From Chelonoidis abingdonii (lineage: Eukaryota > Chordata > Testudines > Testudinidae), in contig NC_133778.1 in NCBI RefSeq assembly GCF_003597395.2, forward strand, positions 16,082,025-16,146,024: a stretch of 64,000 nucleotides of DNA. The letters run 5' to 3'. The position numbers and the translations under genes were made by a program. The notes under the pieces were generated by a model. It made no database searches, was not told the origin of the DNA, and was given only the letters and a program-made list of their open reading frames with translations. Positions 1 to 11,107 of the stretch are shown piece by piece. Position 1 is the stretch's first letter, and every line of letters begins with the position of its first letter.

Positions 1-73
1 AGTGGTTAAAAACGCTGTTGAAAACGCCATGGAAAATTAAAAAAGGATTCGAGCTAATGTACTTATGTGCCCC

Positions 74-405
74 CCTAGTACCTGGAGCACCCACAGAGAA
101 AAATTAGTGGGTGCTTAGCACCTATCGGCAGCTGAGCTTCCCTCTCTCCCCCCATTCCTGCCTGTGGCCCCCGCCAATCAACTCCTCCCCTCCGTCCCAG
201 TGCCTCCCACAGAACGGCTGTTCAGCAGCATGCAGGAGGCACTGGGAGGAAAAGGCCATAAAGACATGGGGAAGTGGTGTGGTAGAGGTGGAGCGAGGGA
301 GGAAAGAGGCAGGCCAGGGGTGGAGGCTTGGGGAAAGGGTTGGAGTCAGGGTGGGTCCTGAGGCTGAGCAGGAGGTGGGCACCCCTGGGGAAAATTAGAA
401 GCTGG
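74..405. repeat. G-rich interspersed repeat, probable MITE
   Basis: The left edge holds an 8-bp inverted pair (GCACCCAC at 87-94, GTGGGTGC at 107-114), and a related GTGGGCAC occurs near the right edge at about 376. Between them lies purine-rich DNA that gives open frames in several registers but no recognisable protein. The layout resembles a non-autonomous element; the family is not identified. Confidence 0.4.
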
Positions 406-424
406 CACTTGTGACCATAGTACC

Positions 425-598
425 TGAGCAGCTCACTATCTTTATCTACTCAGCCAATACCGTATAAGATAGTGAAGTGCCATTATGCCCATTTTACAGA
501 TGAGGAACAGAGAGACTGGCATACTAGAAACTTACATTTAGGTCTCCCAAGTCCCAGCCTAGTACTATAACCACTGGACCATCTCCTGTCTAAGAAAC
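425..598 (-). repeat. MIR (CORE-SINE) fragment
   Basis: The stretch with CCCATTTTACAGATGAGGAA followed by a degenerate TTAAC..CACTGGACCAT is the reverse complement of the MIR core and tRNA-like head. It is heavily diverged, as expected for this old amniote SINE. Boundaries are approximate. Confidence 0.7.
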
Positions 599-1082
599 CA
601 ATCTTATAAACTTCCCTTTCTTATCTGGCATAAAGGACTCAGAGAAAGAGAACTCAGTGGTCAGCAGTTTCCTTGAGAGGGGGCCTCACCAGCTAAAGTG
701 AACAACAAAGCGCCTGTGTAAGACTGGTATCAACATACAAAAGCTTTCTGTGTTTGTGTAATTGACCTTCAGGGAGTGGGTCTTGTTCCCAAGAGGGAGT
801 CAATTGTCTTTTTCTCCTGTACTTTTTCTCTGTGCACCAGCTGAAGATAATCCCTGGGCTAAAGGACAGAAAAAGAAAATTGATCTATTTTGTCTGCGCA
901 GGACTTGATACCAATAGACACCAAATAGATCTGAATGTGTTCTCTTAGTAACTGAGTAACTCAGTAAATGAGCTACTGCATGTACAGCACAAACAACAAG
1001 CATTCAGTGGACATCACTGGTTTTAGGCCCTGGCTTCCAAGCTAGAATATTAAGGTAATACTCAATCTTAGTGGTTTAGTAA

Positions 1083-1190
1083 AGCAAAGCACTTCAGCAC
1101 ATGCTCAAGATTAGACATGTGAGTTTCCCCACTGACTTCAGTGTGACTATTCATGTGCTTAACCTTAAGCGTGTACTTAAGTGCTTTGCT
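1083..1190. repeat. Palindromic MITE
   Basis: A perfect 10-bp inverted pair, AGCAAAGCAC at 1083-1092 and GTGCTTTGCT at 1181-1190, flanks a sequence that is itself imperfectly palindromic around the CCCACTGACTTCAGTGTG centre. The same design recurs near 7131, 8394, 9201, 41922 and 51545. It is non-coding. Confidence 0.65.
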
Positions 1191-1365
1191 AGACCAGTGC
1201 CACAAAGGTCACTGTATGTGATTTTTAATAGCCACAAGTGGCCGGGACCTCAGTTTTCTGAGATGGCACTTCCGAGAGCACAGTGGACCATGCTGATACA
1301 TGGATTTAATGTTAACTCAAAAGGAAAGTATGCCACTTGCCAAATCGTCAACAGCATTGTCAGCA

Positions 1366-1445
1366 CAGGCCTACTGGGTGACACTGGGCAAGTCAGTGCC
1401 TCGGTTTCCCTATCCGAGACACACTCTGAGATTTATCTGTGAAAA
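1366..1445 (+). repeat. MIR fragment
   Basis: CACTGGGCAAGTCAGTGCCTC followed by GGTTTCCCTATCCGAG matches the MIR core in forward orientation. Only a short piece survives, so edges are approximate. Confidence 0.6.
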
Positions 1446-2035
1446 GGGCTATCTAAGACAGAGTTTATCAGTTCTGATTATAGATCTTCCAGCCATGTGT
1501 CAACCAACCCTGTATAGCTTGTGTCTCTGATAGGATCACAGCACCAGGAGCTGCATCCTGCACCACTGAAGGGAAGTCAAGGGGAATGTTAACATTGACT
1601 CAAGTAGCAGCAGAGCTGTAGCCCAAGTAGAGTTCCCTCGGCACAGCAGAGCTCTCAGCTTGGAGCAAGTGGTAGCTGACTCCTACCCCAATTGCTTCCT
1701 CTACTCCCTGGCAGGGGGGATGGGAGGGAAGGGACATGTTGGAGTGTGCCAGGACAGAGGAGGAAGGCAGCGTGTGCCTAGGCTATAAAAGTTCATGGCT
1801 GCAACAAGGTCCTATAGGGCCCCCAGCCAGCTGGCCTAAATTAGAGCAGCCCCAGAGATGCTCTCATTTATGCTGGTATGCCAGGGCCAGCATAGATGCA
1901 CTAGGAGGATCACAGAGGGAAAACTTTCTCCCTGCTGGCCCTGCTAAGCAGACCTCAGCATAGGAGAAAATCAGGCCTTCGTTAGTAATTGCTCCCACAC
2001 TTCAAAATCAGTCTTTGCAGATTTGAGTTCATGTC
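1446..2035. other. Unclassified intergenic DNA
   Basis: I see no conserved protein, RNA gene or clear repeat here. Short open frames are present (for example 1736-1963 +) but look like chance. Confidence 0.5.
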
Positions 2036-3120
2036 TCATAGACTCGTAGGTCAGAAGGGACCAATATGATCATCTAGTCTGACCTCCTGCACAAAGCAGG
2101 CCACAGAACCCTACCCATCCACTTTTATAACAACCCCTAACCCATGACGAGTTATTGAAGTTCCTAAAATTGTGGTTTGAAGACTCAAGCTGCAGAGAAG
2201 CCACCAGCAAGCGAACCCATGCCCCACGCTGCAGAGGAAGGCGAAAACCTCCAGGCCCCTGCCAATCCGCCCTGGAGAAAATCCTCCCGACCCCAAATTA
2301 TGGCGATCAGTAAAACCTGAGCATGGGGCAAGACTCAACCAGCCAGCACCCAGGAAGAATTCTCCATATATAACTCAGATCGCATCCCATCCTCCAACAT
2401 CCCCTACATAACCATTAAGCACGACTTATCTGTGATATAATCCAAGATCATATTGCCCAAATTAAACTATCCCAGGTCATATCGATCCCCCCATATACTT
2501 ATCAAGACATTAGTCTTAAAGCCAGATAAGCGTTTTGCCCCACACTTCCTCCGGAAGGCTGAGTTCCAGAACTTCACTCCCCTAATGGTTAGAACCTTCA
2601 GCTAATTTCAACGGTTTAAACTTCCTAACTATCCGTTTGTAAGCCCATTTGTCCTTGTGCCTACATTAGTTACTAAGCTTAAATAATCTCTCCCTCCTAC
2701 GTTAATCCCCTGATATATTTATACTAGAGCAAGCATATCCCCCGGACTCTTTGGCAGGCTAAACAGCAAGCTCATAATGAGTCTCCCTTTCATAAGGCAG
2801 ACTTTATTCCATTCCTGTCGATGCATCCTAGTATGCCTGGCTCGAACCTGTTCCAGTTTGAATTCATCCTTCTTAAACATTGGGACACCAGAACGTCCAC
2901 GACAATATCAAGTGGGGTCTCACCAGCCGCGCTTATATAGCAGGTACCAACACCTTCCTTATCCTTGCTGGAAATACGTGCCTGATGCATCCTAAAACAC
3001 GCATTTGCTTTTTAATGCCAATGAATTGGTCACTCATAGACCATCCTGCCTATCAACCAATACCCCAGGTCCTTCTCCTCTCTTGTTTTCCAACTGACGC
3101 GTCCGCCACTGTAATCTAAA
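2036..3120 (-). repeat. CR1 LINE 3' region
   Basis: It starts with TCATAGACTCGTAGGTCAGAA followed by a stretch close to CATCTAGTCTGACCTCCTGCA, the reverse complement of a CR1 3' end. The downstream part matches the usual CR1 tail (AGTGGGGTCTCACCAG..., then a ...CCAGGTCCTTCTCC block). Indels break every frame, so no ORF2 protein remains. CR1 is the dominant non-avian and avian reptile LINE. Confidence 0.8.
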
Positions 3121-3140
3121 TTCCTTATTATAAACCCTAA

Positions 3141-3992
3141 TGGCATGACAGATAGCAAAGCGTTAATGTCTCTTTCACCTGGAAAGGTTTAACAAGGACC
3201 CTTGACCAAGGACAATCAGAATCAATCATTTTCAACTCTCGGTGGAGGAAGTATGATGTGGTCCTTTGTCTGTGTCTGTTGTCTCTCTGGCTTGAGGGTG
3301 ATCACACTCATCTCCAGGCTCTCTAATCTTCGTTTCCAACTGGTAAGTACAGTAGAAAGACCAACTATGGCTTTTTACATTGTTTTTCTGTGTTTGTTGC
3401 AAGTGTGTAGTTTGCTGGAAATGTTTAAATTGTAATTTTTTCTGAATAAGGCTGTTTATTCATTTTTTATAAGTTAACAGAGCCTGTAATATTTTCATCT
3501 TGATTACAGAGATGATTTTTATGTCTTTTCTTTCTTTTTATTAAAAGCTTTCTTTTTAAGACCTGTTTGATTTTCTTTTCTAGTTGAGGCTCAAGGGGAT
3601 AGGAATCTCTGTGCCAGGATTACTCTCTCTCTCGGGGAAAGGCTGGGAGGGGGAAAAAGAAGGAGGGGGGAAGGTGAATTGTCCTCTCTGTTTTGTAATT
3701 CGAGGAGTTTAAGTACAGTAATCTTCCAGGGTAACCCAGGGAGGGGAAGCCTGGGAGGAGGTAAAGAGGGGGGAAGGGAAGTGGGTTATTTTCCTTTGTT
3801 ATGAGACTCAAGGCATCTGAGTCTTGGGGTCACCAGGGAAGGTTTTGGGGGGACTAGAGTGTACCAGGCACTGGAATTCCTGGTTGGTGGCAGCGCTACA
3901 GGAGCTAAGCTGGTAATTAAGCTTAGAGGATTCATGCAGGTACCCAAATTTTGGACGCTAAGGTTCAGATTTGGAAATTATACCTTATGACA
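3141..3992 (+). repeat. Solo LTR of an ERV/LTR retrotransposon
   Basis: The block begins near a TG and ends in TTATGACA. It contains an ATTAAA poly(A) signal at 3540-3545 followed by a T/G-rich stretch, then GGTGGCAGCGCTACAGGAGC and AAGCTTAGAGGATTCATGCA. From memory this order (U3, poly(A) signal, purine-rich tail) is a common turtle LTR family. No gag/pol flanks it, so it is probably a solo LTR. Exact ends and target duplication are not resolved. Confidence 0.6.
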
Positions 3993-5179
3993 GTTCATGA
4001 CTTTGAAAGTATTAGGAAAGCTCCTGCCTGTTCCAACAGCACACTGCGGTAGTCTACAGGTAGTTCTAACGTACTTGGTGTGGCTTAAAGTAAGTGTTAC
4101 CAAAGCAACTGCCAAAGTTACTGTGGAATTGTAATCAGATTATAATAAACCATATAATTAGCAATGTCTCTGGTGCACTTATAAACAAATCATTTGTGCC
4201 TGGCCTTATTAATATGGACTGCCATCTGGTGTCTGGATAGGGTTACTTCTATGTTTGGGCACAGCCACATAATCTGTAGAAAAAAGGTGACATTGACCAA
4301 ATTCCCTCCTTCTTGTTGTTCCAACATAGGGGGATGGAAATTCCATCTGAGAGTTGTATGATGGGGGTTCCACTTGACCCAGGAATGTTCTGTTTGTTTT
4401 ATGGCATGGGAAGCTCCGTACCTCCCTTCTAAGTGGGGCCTCTGCAGAGTGCAGCATTCAAAGCAGGTTTTCTTGCCAGATTTCCTGAAGTGCCTGCTCA
4501 TGCTATTTCCCATAGTGCTGCCCCTTTGGTTGGTATTCCCATGGCTGGAGCTCCTGATCTGCTTCTGGTGGAGACAAGGAGAGATTTCAGATGAAGCTGT
4601 TATGCTGTTTTTCCTCTCATCTGCTGTCACTCTGAATTTAGCTGTGATGCTTGGAGCAACACCTGTCTCTGAATAGTGAGTAGCGTGTAGCTCAGGGATA
4701 GATTCTTGCCGTTGCAGTAGCAAAGTTGCTTTGATAATAATATAGTCAAAGCCTCTGTCTGCCTCTTTTTTTGTTTATCCGCAAGTCTTTCCACCCTGCT
4801 TTGCTGGATGGTTCCCAAATATCACGGTTATGGGTACAAAATCAGTCCCTGAAAAAAGCACCTAAACCAAGAGATACAGGAGTTATCTAACAAAGGATAT
4901 CAGCCCTGCCAAGCCACTGGGAGAGGGCAAAAGAGGATGGGAAAAGGTAGAAGTAAACATTTCAGAAAAATGGACGTGATCCAAGGGAAAATACCAATGA
5001 TTTGTAATAACATACTCAGGGCTGTAAAGATTATAAAATAGATAAACGACTGTACAATTTCTCATTAACCTCTAAGTATTATTGTCCTTCCAGGGTCACC
5101 GGATTCACCCTTTCAACCTCTCTTTGCATCCTTTTGCCATGCTGACAGCCCCGAAAGCTGCGGAACATGCCTGGAAACA
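3993..5179. other. Unclassified intergenic DNA
   Basis: No recognisable gene or repeat. The longest open frame (4190-4723, minus, 177 codons) has no domain I recognise and no splice or promoter context. Confidence 0.5.
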
Positions 5180-5392
5180 GAGTAAGCATGTTTTGCTTCA
5201 TGTCACCTAGGGATTTAAGCAGGGGGCTGGGAGTTCGGAATCCTGAATTTTAATTCCAAGCTTGCCGCTGGTTTACGGCAAACTATTTAACTTTTCTGTC
5301 TCCCCACCCGTGACATGGGAATAATAATGCTTACCCACCTTTGTGAAGTGTTTTGAGATGTACAGGTGAAAAGTGCTATATGAACCTGACCC
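5180..5392 (+). repeat. MIR SINE
   Basis: The block GACATGGGAATAATAATGC, then CCACCTTTGTGAAGTGTTTT and GAAAAGTGCTATATGAAC is the MIR 3' half in forward orientation. The 5' tRNA-like part is eroded but visible around 5230-5290. Confidence 0.8.
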
Positions 5393-6655
5393 AGAGCCCA
5401 TTGAAATCCATAGGGACCTTCTCACTGAAGTCAAGGGTCTTTGGATCAGCTAGTGTAAGTGCAAAGTATTATTCCAAATGGATCATTCCTTGCTGGTTTG
5501 ATAGTGATGTAATAATGGCTTAGTCGACACGGTCAGATAGTGTTTGTCTTTAATACATTTGAAGATACACGTGAGCAGTCTTGACCTTGGACTAGATTCT
5601 GGACTTCCACAGTAGTTATAGTGCAGGCCATTATTAGTCACAAAACAAAACAGACTACTCACAATGTACCAAAATGAGAACCACCCCCAAGGCATTAGGG
5701 ATGGAAAGAACATCACAATGGCAACCCTCCCTCTGAGCATGTATTGATGCAAGGTAGGAAATTGGTAAGCCATCTGGAAATCCTTCCGGATAGAAGGTGG
5801 AAGCACTATATGACTATGAGTTGATATTCTCTTTGCCAAGGTGTCAAGTTTCAAAAGGCAGCAGCAAATCAACATGCCACCACCAATTCAACAAAAACAA
5901 ATAAGGACGGCAAGCGATCAGAATCTGTATCAACAGCAAAACAGCCAGACAACAAAGTAAGTCTAAAATACAAACTAGGTCAAACCATTTTGGCAGCAAG
6001 AGGATATACCAGCATACATCAAATTGTGCCTGTTGGACCATCCATAGTTCACAGAGCCTTTCCTGGAGTGCTACAGAATGGAAGATTTTGCAGTTGGTTT
6101 CAATCAATTTCCAGGAGCACTGAAATTAATGCTCTATATAGCATTAATTTATTTGATTTCGTTAGGTTAACGAAAAGCCGATACTTCCCTATTATAAATG
6201 TGAAATTTTCTTTCCAGTAAAATTCTGTAATATTCACTGGAAATTCATTGTTTCAGCAAATATTCCTGCCAGCAAAACTCATTCACTGAAATTATTTGTA
6301 GGGCACAAAACTGGTCAAAGATTGTTTGTTTAAAAATCTGAACACTTACCTCTCTGAAGAAATCCATGGGTTCCCATTCATGTAAAACTGGACAAATGCA
6401 GCAGTGAATTGTGCGGTCTGTTATTTTTACACTATTTGCCCAGCTTTATTGTTTCCCTTGTATCTGCTGGGTAGACAAGCTGATGAACTTGTTGCAAGTG
6501 GCCAAGTGCCACACTGTACATGTGCTTAACAGCTCAATGTTTGTTTGTGTCCTGCAGGGGGCTAGAAAACAGTTTAAGCAACGAATCTTTCCAGAGGACC
6601 TTGCACTGAAGAGTGGAAAGGAAGCAGAGATGTAACAAGAAGCCAGATCTCATGT
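5393..6655. other. Unclassified intergenic DNA
   Basis: AT-rich sequence with scattered short frames. No conserved protein or repeat is recognised. Confidence 0.5.
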
Positions 6656-6765
6656 AGGGTGACCAGACAGCAAGTGTGAAAAATCAGGACAGGGGATGAG
6701 GGGTAATAGGCTTCTATATAAGAAAAAGCCTCAAATATCAGGACTGTCCCTAGTCTGGTCATCCT
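6656..6765. mobile_element. Short MITE with AGGGTGACCAGA termini
   Basis: The ends are near-perfect inverted repeats (AGGGTGACCAGACAG and TAGTCTGGTCATCCT). The interior matches the element at 41169-41293 in the same order, including TATATAAG/AAAAAG and ATCAGGACTGTCCC. It is too short to code and must rely on another transposase. Confidence 0.75.
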
Positions 6766-7130
6766 AGTCTCATGACTCTTACCCAAGACAGTGGTGTGCA
6801 ATTCATTTTTGAGAGTGGGAGAGGGTTAGTCCCTAGATTTTGGTGAGGCGGGTGTGCTACTTTTGTATTTGAATGGCTTTTTTAGCCCCCTTGGCTCTGT
6901 TATGGAAACAGGCTGCCTACCTCAAGGTGGAGCACATTATCCTCCTGTTCATCTTTAGTGTTACTGTTCCTTTCCATATTAGCTGCCATTTGATTTTTTG
7001 AAGGAATGAGCTAAAACTAGCAGTTGTACCCCTAGTTTTCAACACAGCTTTCACATTGTCGCATAGCATTTCTCCATCCCCTTTTCTGCATCTTTAATAG
7101 CTCACTCCCATGCTGATGTAGGCCCTGATT

Positions 7131-7245
7131 CAGCAAAGGCCTTTAGCAAGATCATCTCTGTTCAGCAAAGCAAGTGCTTAAGTCCCATTAAGGCAATGGG
7201 GCTTCAGTGCTTTGCAGAATCAGGATGCCTTGCTCAGTCAGGGCC
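7131..7245. repeat. Palindromic MITE
   Basis: GGCCCTGATTCAGCAAAGG at the left edge pairs with TTGCTCAGTCAGGGCC at the right edge, with an AAGTGCTTAAGTCCCATTA centre. It is the same family as the copies at 8394, 9201, 41922 and 51545. Confidence 0.7.
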
Positions 7246-7721
7246 ATGGGGCCTGACCCAGTTCCTACTGAAGGCAAGGAGAGGTTTTCAATTAACTTAA
7301 ATATGAGTTATATTAAGCCCAATCTGAGTAGAAATTCTCATTCATAAGGGACGTTTCTGATACTATGGACAGAGTGATATAGTAATTCTTTATATTTTAT
7401 CTTGCACATTAAAATGCTATAGGGTAAAAAACAAATGACTAAGAATAGCCAGAAGATATCCGTCAGTACAGGCAATTGTCTCTGAAGTGCCTAGCTACGC
7501 TGGTGTGTCGTACAGTTGTATTAATACATGCCCCAGGCATGGTGTTGTATACTAACTTTATGTATGCAAAAGAAAATAAAACCTTTGAAACAACATGGGT
7601 TGTTTTTTGTATTGGTTCAAATGCATTATGTTTTGTTTATGGATTGCAAGGGCAGCTTTGCAAGAGTTCCAGAATGAAACCAGGTACAACTCGCATCTTG
7701 CTTTGTTTTGCTTTAAACATG

Positions 7722-7945
7722 TAGGCTATGTCTACACTGCATCCAGGAGTGACCCTTCCAGGCAGGATCCACAAACTCATACTAGTGGGGCTTGCGCCTG
7801 AAATAGCTGCAACTCAGGCTCTCAAGCTTAGGTGTGTTGGCTTTAAAGGGCTGTCTGCAACAGCTATTTTTAGAGCACTGGTGCAAGCTCTGCCAGCCCA
7901 AGTCTGTTGACTCACGCTGGGATGCTCACTCCTGCAGTCTCCATT
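7722..7945. mobile_element. Truncated hAT-type MITE
   Basis: The left end TAGGCTATGTCTACACTGC belongs to the group with GGC..GTCTACACT termini seen at 24545, 36045 and 51193. The matching right terminus is missing, so this copy is truncated or diverged. Confidence 0.5.
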
Positions 7946-7947
7946 CC

Positions 7948-8060
7948 CACAGGGATGAAATGTCTTGCACATGATCACCCAGGAAGTTGGTGGCAGACCT
8001 GGGAACCAGATCCAGGTCTTCTGAATCTCAGTTCAATGCCTTAACCACAAAATCATCCTT
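7948..8060 (-). repeat. MIR fragment
   Basis: TGGTGGCAGACCTGGGAACC followed by CAGGTCTTCTGAATCTC and TTAACCACAAAATC is the reverse complement of the MIR tRNA-like head. Confidence 0.6.
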
Positions 8061-8393
8061 CATCTCTGCACTACACGTGCTATGTGATCATCTTTGCTTG
8101 TCTATGCTACATTTTAAAAACTGACACCACATCTTTCTCCAATCTGAGACAAGTTGAAGACGAGTATAGAACTGCAAAAACTACACTATATTTCAAACCG
8201 GAGGTGGAAAAAACCTGACCCAACAGACAAAGCGATGTACTGGTGTTTTGTTTGCTTTTCCTTGCTCTCTCTGGAACCAGATGTAAAATCTTGTCCCAGT
8301 TAAAGTCAGCGGAAGTTTTATCATTAACTTGAAAGGAGCCAGGATTTCACCCCATGTATTTACCACTGGTGGAAGCAAGCTATTGAACTTGAT

Positions 8394-8506
8394 GGCCTGG
8401 ATTCAGCAAAACATCTGATGTGCACAAATGCTCTGCTGAATAGAGATGGACTTAAGCACTTACTTAAAGTTAAGCACAGGCTTAGGGGTTGTGCTGAACA
8501 GAGGCC
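8394..8506. repeat. Palindromic MITE
   Basis: GGCCTGGATTCAGCAAAAC at the left and GTGCTGAACAGAGGCC at the right form a diverged inverted pair around a TTAAGCACTTACTTAAAGTT centre. Confidence 0.6.
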
Positions 8507-9017
8507 TATGTTGTTATTCCAATATTGAAGACTGATTTTACTCAAAAGTAGCAATGTAAGGACTTTTCTATAATTAACCAAAAATTGAAATGCATTGAGC
8601 TAACCCCTTGAAAGCCAAAGCAAAGAGAAAGATTCCCTTTGAAAGAATTCATTACAATTAAAAAAACACACCAACACCACACACAATCCCCTGTCCCTAG
8701 TCACGTGAAAGCTAGAACAATGCAGAGAGGAATATATTCAAGGGCTTTACTTGGGACGGATTAGTATACCATGACTGCTTTCTGTGAACTGACCTGAGAT
8801 AAAAAGGAACAGTGCACTATGGTGAAACTTAAACAAATGGGTGATTTATCTGCATTATTCTAGCACTCTCTTTATCAAAGTATTGCCATGGTCTTTAGTT
8901 TTCATTGGCTAAAACTGTGCTGTGTGCAGCCCCAGAGCAAATCAAATGGCACGTGATGAACAGGAAAAGTTTTGCCCTACTGTGCTAACGTGCACATTTT
9001 TTACAAATAGTTTTAAT

Positions 9018-9125
9018 TCATTGTCTTTGAGGCCAGAAGGGGCAATTGATCATCTCGTCTGATCTCCTGCTGAACAAAGGTCACAGATCTTCACCCACTG
9101 ACTCTTTTCCTTTGATATCTGTGTT
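9018..9125 (-). repeat. CR1 3' fragment (weak)
   Basis: The sequence TTGAGGCCAGAAGGGGCAAT followed by GATCATCTCGTCTGATCTCC resembles the CR1 3' end in reverse. It is short and diverged. Confidence 0.45.
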
Positions 9126-9200
9126 CCAGATCTGTTGCAGTTCATTTTCCTGCTTTCCTCCCCACCTATTTTTCATCTGTGTTGAACCTCTTTACATCTA

Positions 9201-9298
9201 AGGTCTCTATCCTGCAATGCTCTCCATGCTGAAGTCAATGGGGCTCCGCACAACCATAGTGGTCTGCCAGTGAGGAACATACTACAGGATCAGGGCCT
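9201..9298. repeat. Palindromic MITE
   Basis: AGGTCTCTATCCTGCAATGC pairs with ACTACAGGATCAGGGCCT, with the family's GAAGTCAATGGGGCT centre. Confidence 0.55.
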
Positions 9299-9403
9299 CA
9301 GTTAGCATCTTCAGGCTCCCGTTTCATATTCTAGTGGGATTGCTGAGGTTATCAGAGGAAATATACCCCAGAAGTGTGTGGTGTTTAGATGTGCTTGTAA
9401 TTA

Positions 9404-10012
9404 TTAGAACTGGGAGCACTGGCTGTTGGGAGTCTGAAAGGAAAGGAAACAGGAAGGAGGGGGGAGGAGTTGAGGAGGCTGAATGAGAGTTACAGAGTTA
9501 CAGAGGGTGCAGCAGCAGCGCTTGGTACAGACCGCAGAGTTACTGCGTGGGAAACAGACGAATACTGAAGTGTTCCAAAGATAAGCTATCGAGCACATGG
9601 CATGAAAAAACCTTATAGTTCTGTCCATAGGCATGTCCCTGCATGCCTTGCTGAGCCACAAGGTGTTTCTGCCTTCTCTCAGTGGGTCAGTTGTATAGAT
9701 GATGGTCCTTAATGGGCCATCAGGCAGGCTAGGCAGTGCTGACACCAAATTGTCTGGGGTGTTCCGCAGAAGCATAGCACAAGTTTGAAATATAGATAGT
9801 ATAGAACCAATACTTATAACTTTAAATACAAAAATAATACATTCATACAGATAGCATAATCATAACCAGCAAACCATAACCTTGTTTTATACACCTTATT
9901 TGACCCCCTTTATACAAGATTTGGTGCCACTACAGGACTTTGGTTGTAACAATGATCTATATGGTCCCAGTTCATGTCAATAAAGTCACAGGGCCATATA
10001 GATAAAACAATA
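9404..10012 (-). repeat. LTR-type dispersed repeat
   Basis: Read on the minus strand, it starts at a TGTGACTTTATTGACATGAA block and runs through AAATCTTGTATAAAGGGGGT and an AT-rich stretch into a 123-codon open frame (9404-9775). From memory this is a common turtle LTR-like repeat. The frame has no domain I can name. Class and limits are uncertain. Confidence 0.4.
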
Positions 10013-10439
10013 CAGAAATGAAGGTTTCACAGCCACAACCATTGATAAGTGATTTATTGTGAGACAGGATGCTATCAAACGAAATTTTTTTTTAACCATC
10101 TTAAGATCTGTTTCTTTATCTGGTGGTGATGGGCACTATCAGGACAGGATCATCTTCTTAACAGCCCAATACCACCTTATTTCAGTGTGACTGGTTTGGG
10201 ATGTAAGGATGCGACTGTTGGCTTACAAGCTTATAGCTGCCCCTGCTGCTTAGCCAGAGGTCTGAGCCTAAGAACAAGGCCTCAGACTATCCTAGCGAGA
10301 GAAGGCCCATACACAGGTGGTCTGTGATTTTGATTCTTTGTTTTTCTACCTATGTAACTAGTGAAGTGATAAAAATACACCCAAGTTCTTAAAGTATAGG
10401 CCTTTACAGGCAGGCCTGAATACCTATATTCTAACAAGC

Positions 10440-10685
10440 ACTGAGCTATATGAAAGCAGGAAAAGCATGTGGTCATGACAAGATTTCCACCAGAAATGCT
10501 ATTCCATCTTCGTAAGAAGAGCATGCAATGACTGTCAATTTTCGTATTTAATGTCATTGAAGAGAACAAGATGCCCAAGATATGGTGGAAAGCTTGGGTG
10601 CTAGCTACACCAAAATCAGGGAAGAACTATTGTCTTCCTCCTAGCTACTGTCTGACCAAGACATTTTCTGACTTAATAGGAAAAG
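10440..10685 (+). pseudogene. Non-LTR retrotransposon reverse transcriptase, 5' fragment
   Basis: Two short stretches in different frames match a non-LTR reverse transcriptase. Near 10457 the reading is close to GKACGHDKI (palm-domain start of the pol), and at 10570-10685 it resembles the IPKIWRKAKVIALLKPGKD...SYRPISLL block. Frameshifts separate them, so no product is made. The reading stops where DIRS-1 begins and continues at 20084 in the same strand with further RT motifs, so the two pieces are one element split by insertion. The clade is not certain; it looks like the Jockey/I superfamily. Confidence 0.65.
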
Positions 10686-10688
10686 ACG

Positions 10689-10980
10689 GTTACGCACCTT
10701 TGTAACTGTTGTTCTTCAAGATGTGTTGCTCATATCCATTCCAGTTAGGTGTGCACGCACCGCGTGCACGTTCGTCAGAAGATTTTTACCCTAGCAACAC
10801 TCAGTGGGTCAGCTGGGCGCCCCCTGGAGTGGCACCGCCATGACGCCGGATATATACCCCTGCCGACCCAACCGCCCCTCAGTTCCTTCTTGCCGCTACT
10901 TCCGACAGTGGGGAAGGAGGGCAGGTTTGGAATGGATATGAGCAATACGTCTCGAAAACAACTGTTACAAAGTGAGTAAC
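10689..10980. repeat. DIRS-1 3' terminal fold-back (candidate internal complementary region)
   Basis: The segment at 10689-10744 (GTTACGCACCTTTGTAAC...TGTTGCTCATATCCATTCC) is the inverse of 10929-10978 (GGAATGGATATGAGCAATAC...GTTACAAAGTGAGTAAC), about 185 bp apart. A third, direct copy of TGCTCATAT-GATTCCAATTAGGTG follows at 11003. In known DIRS elements an internal complementary region at the 3' end pairs with both termini to make a circular intermediate; this arrangement fits that, by inference. Confidence 0.6.
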
Positions 10981-11107
10981 TGTCTTTTCTTCTTCGAGTG
11001 CTTGCTCATATTGATTCCAATTAGGTGATTCCAAAGCCTTACCTAGGTGGTGGGTCGCCATGAGATCTGGCAGAATGCAAAACTGTCTGAGTCAAAAAAG
11101 GCGCTCA

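Noticed and set aside
4190..4723. 177-codon frame on the minus strand
   Set aside because: No recognisable family, overlapping frames on the other strand, no splice or promoter context.
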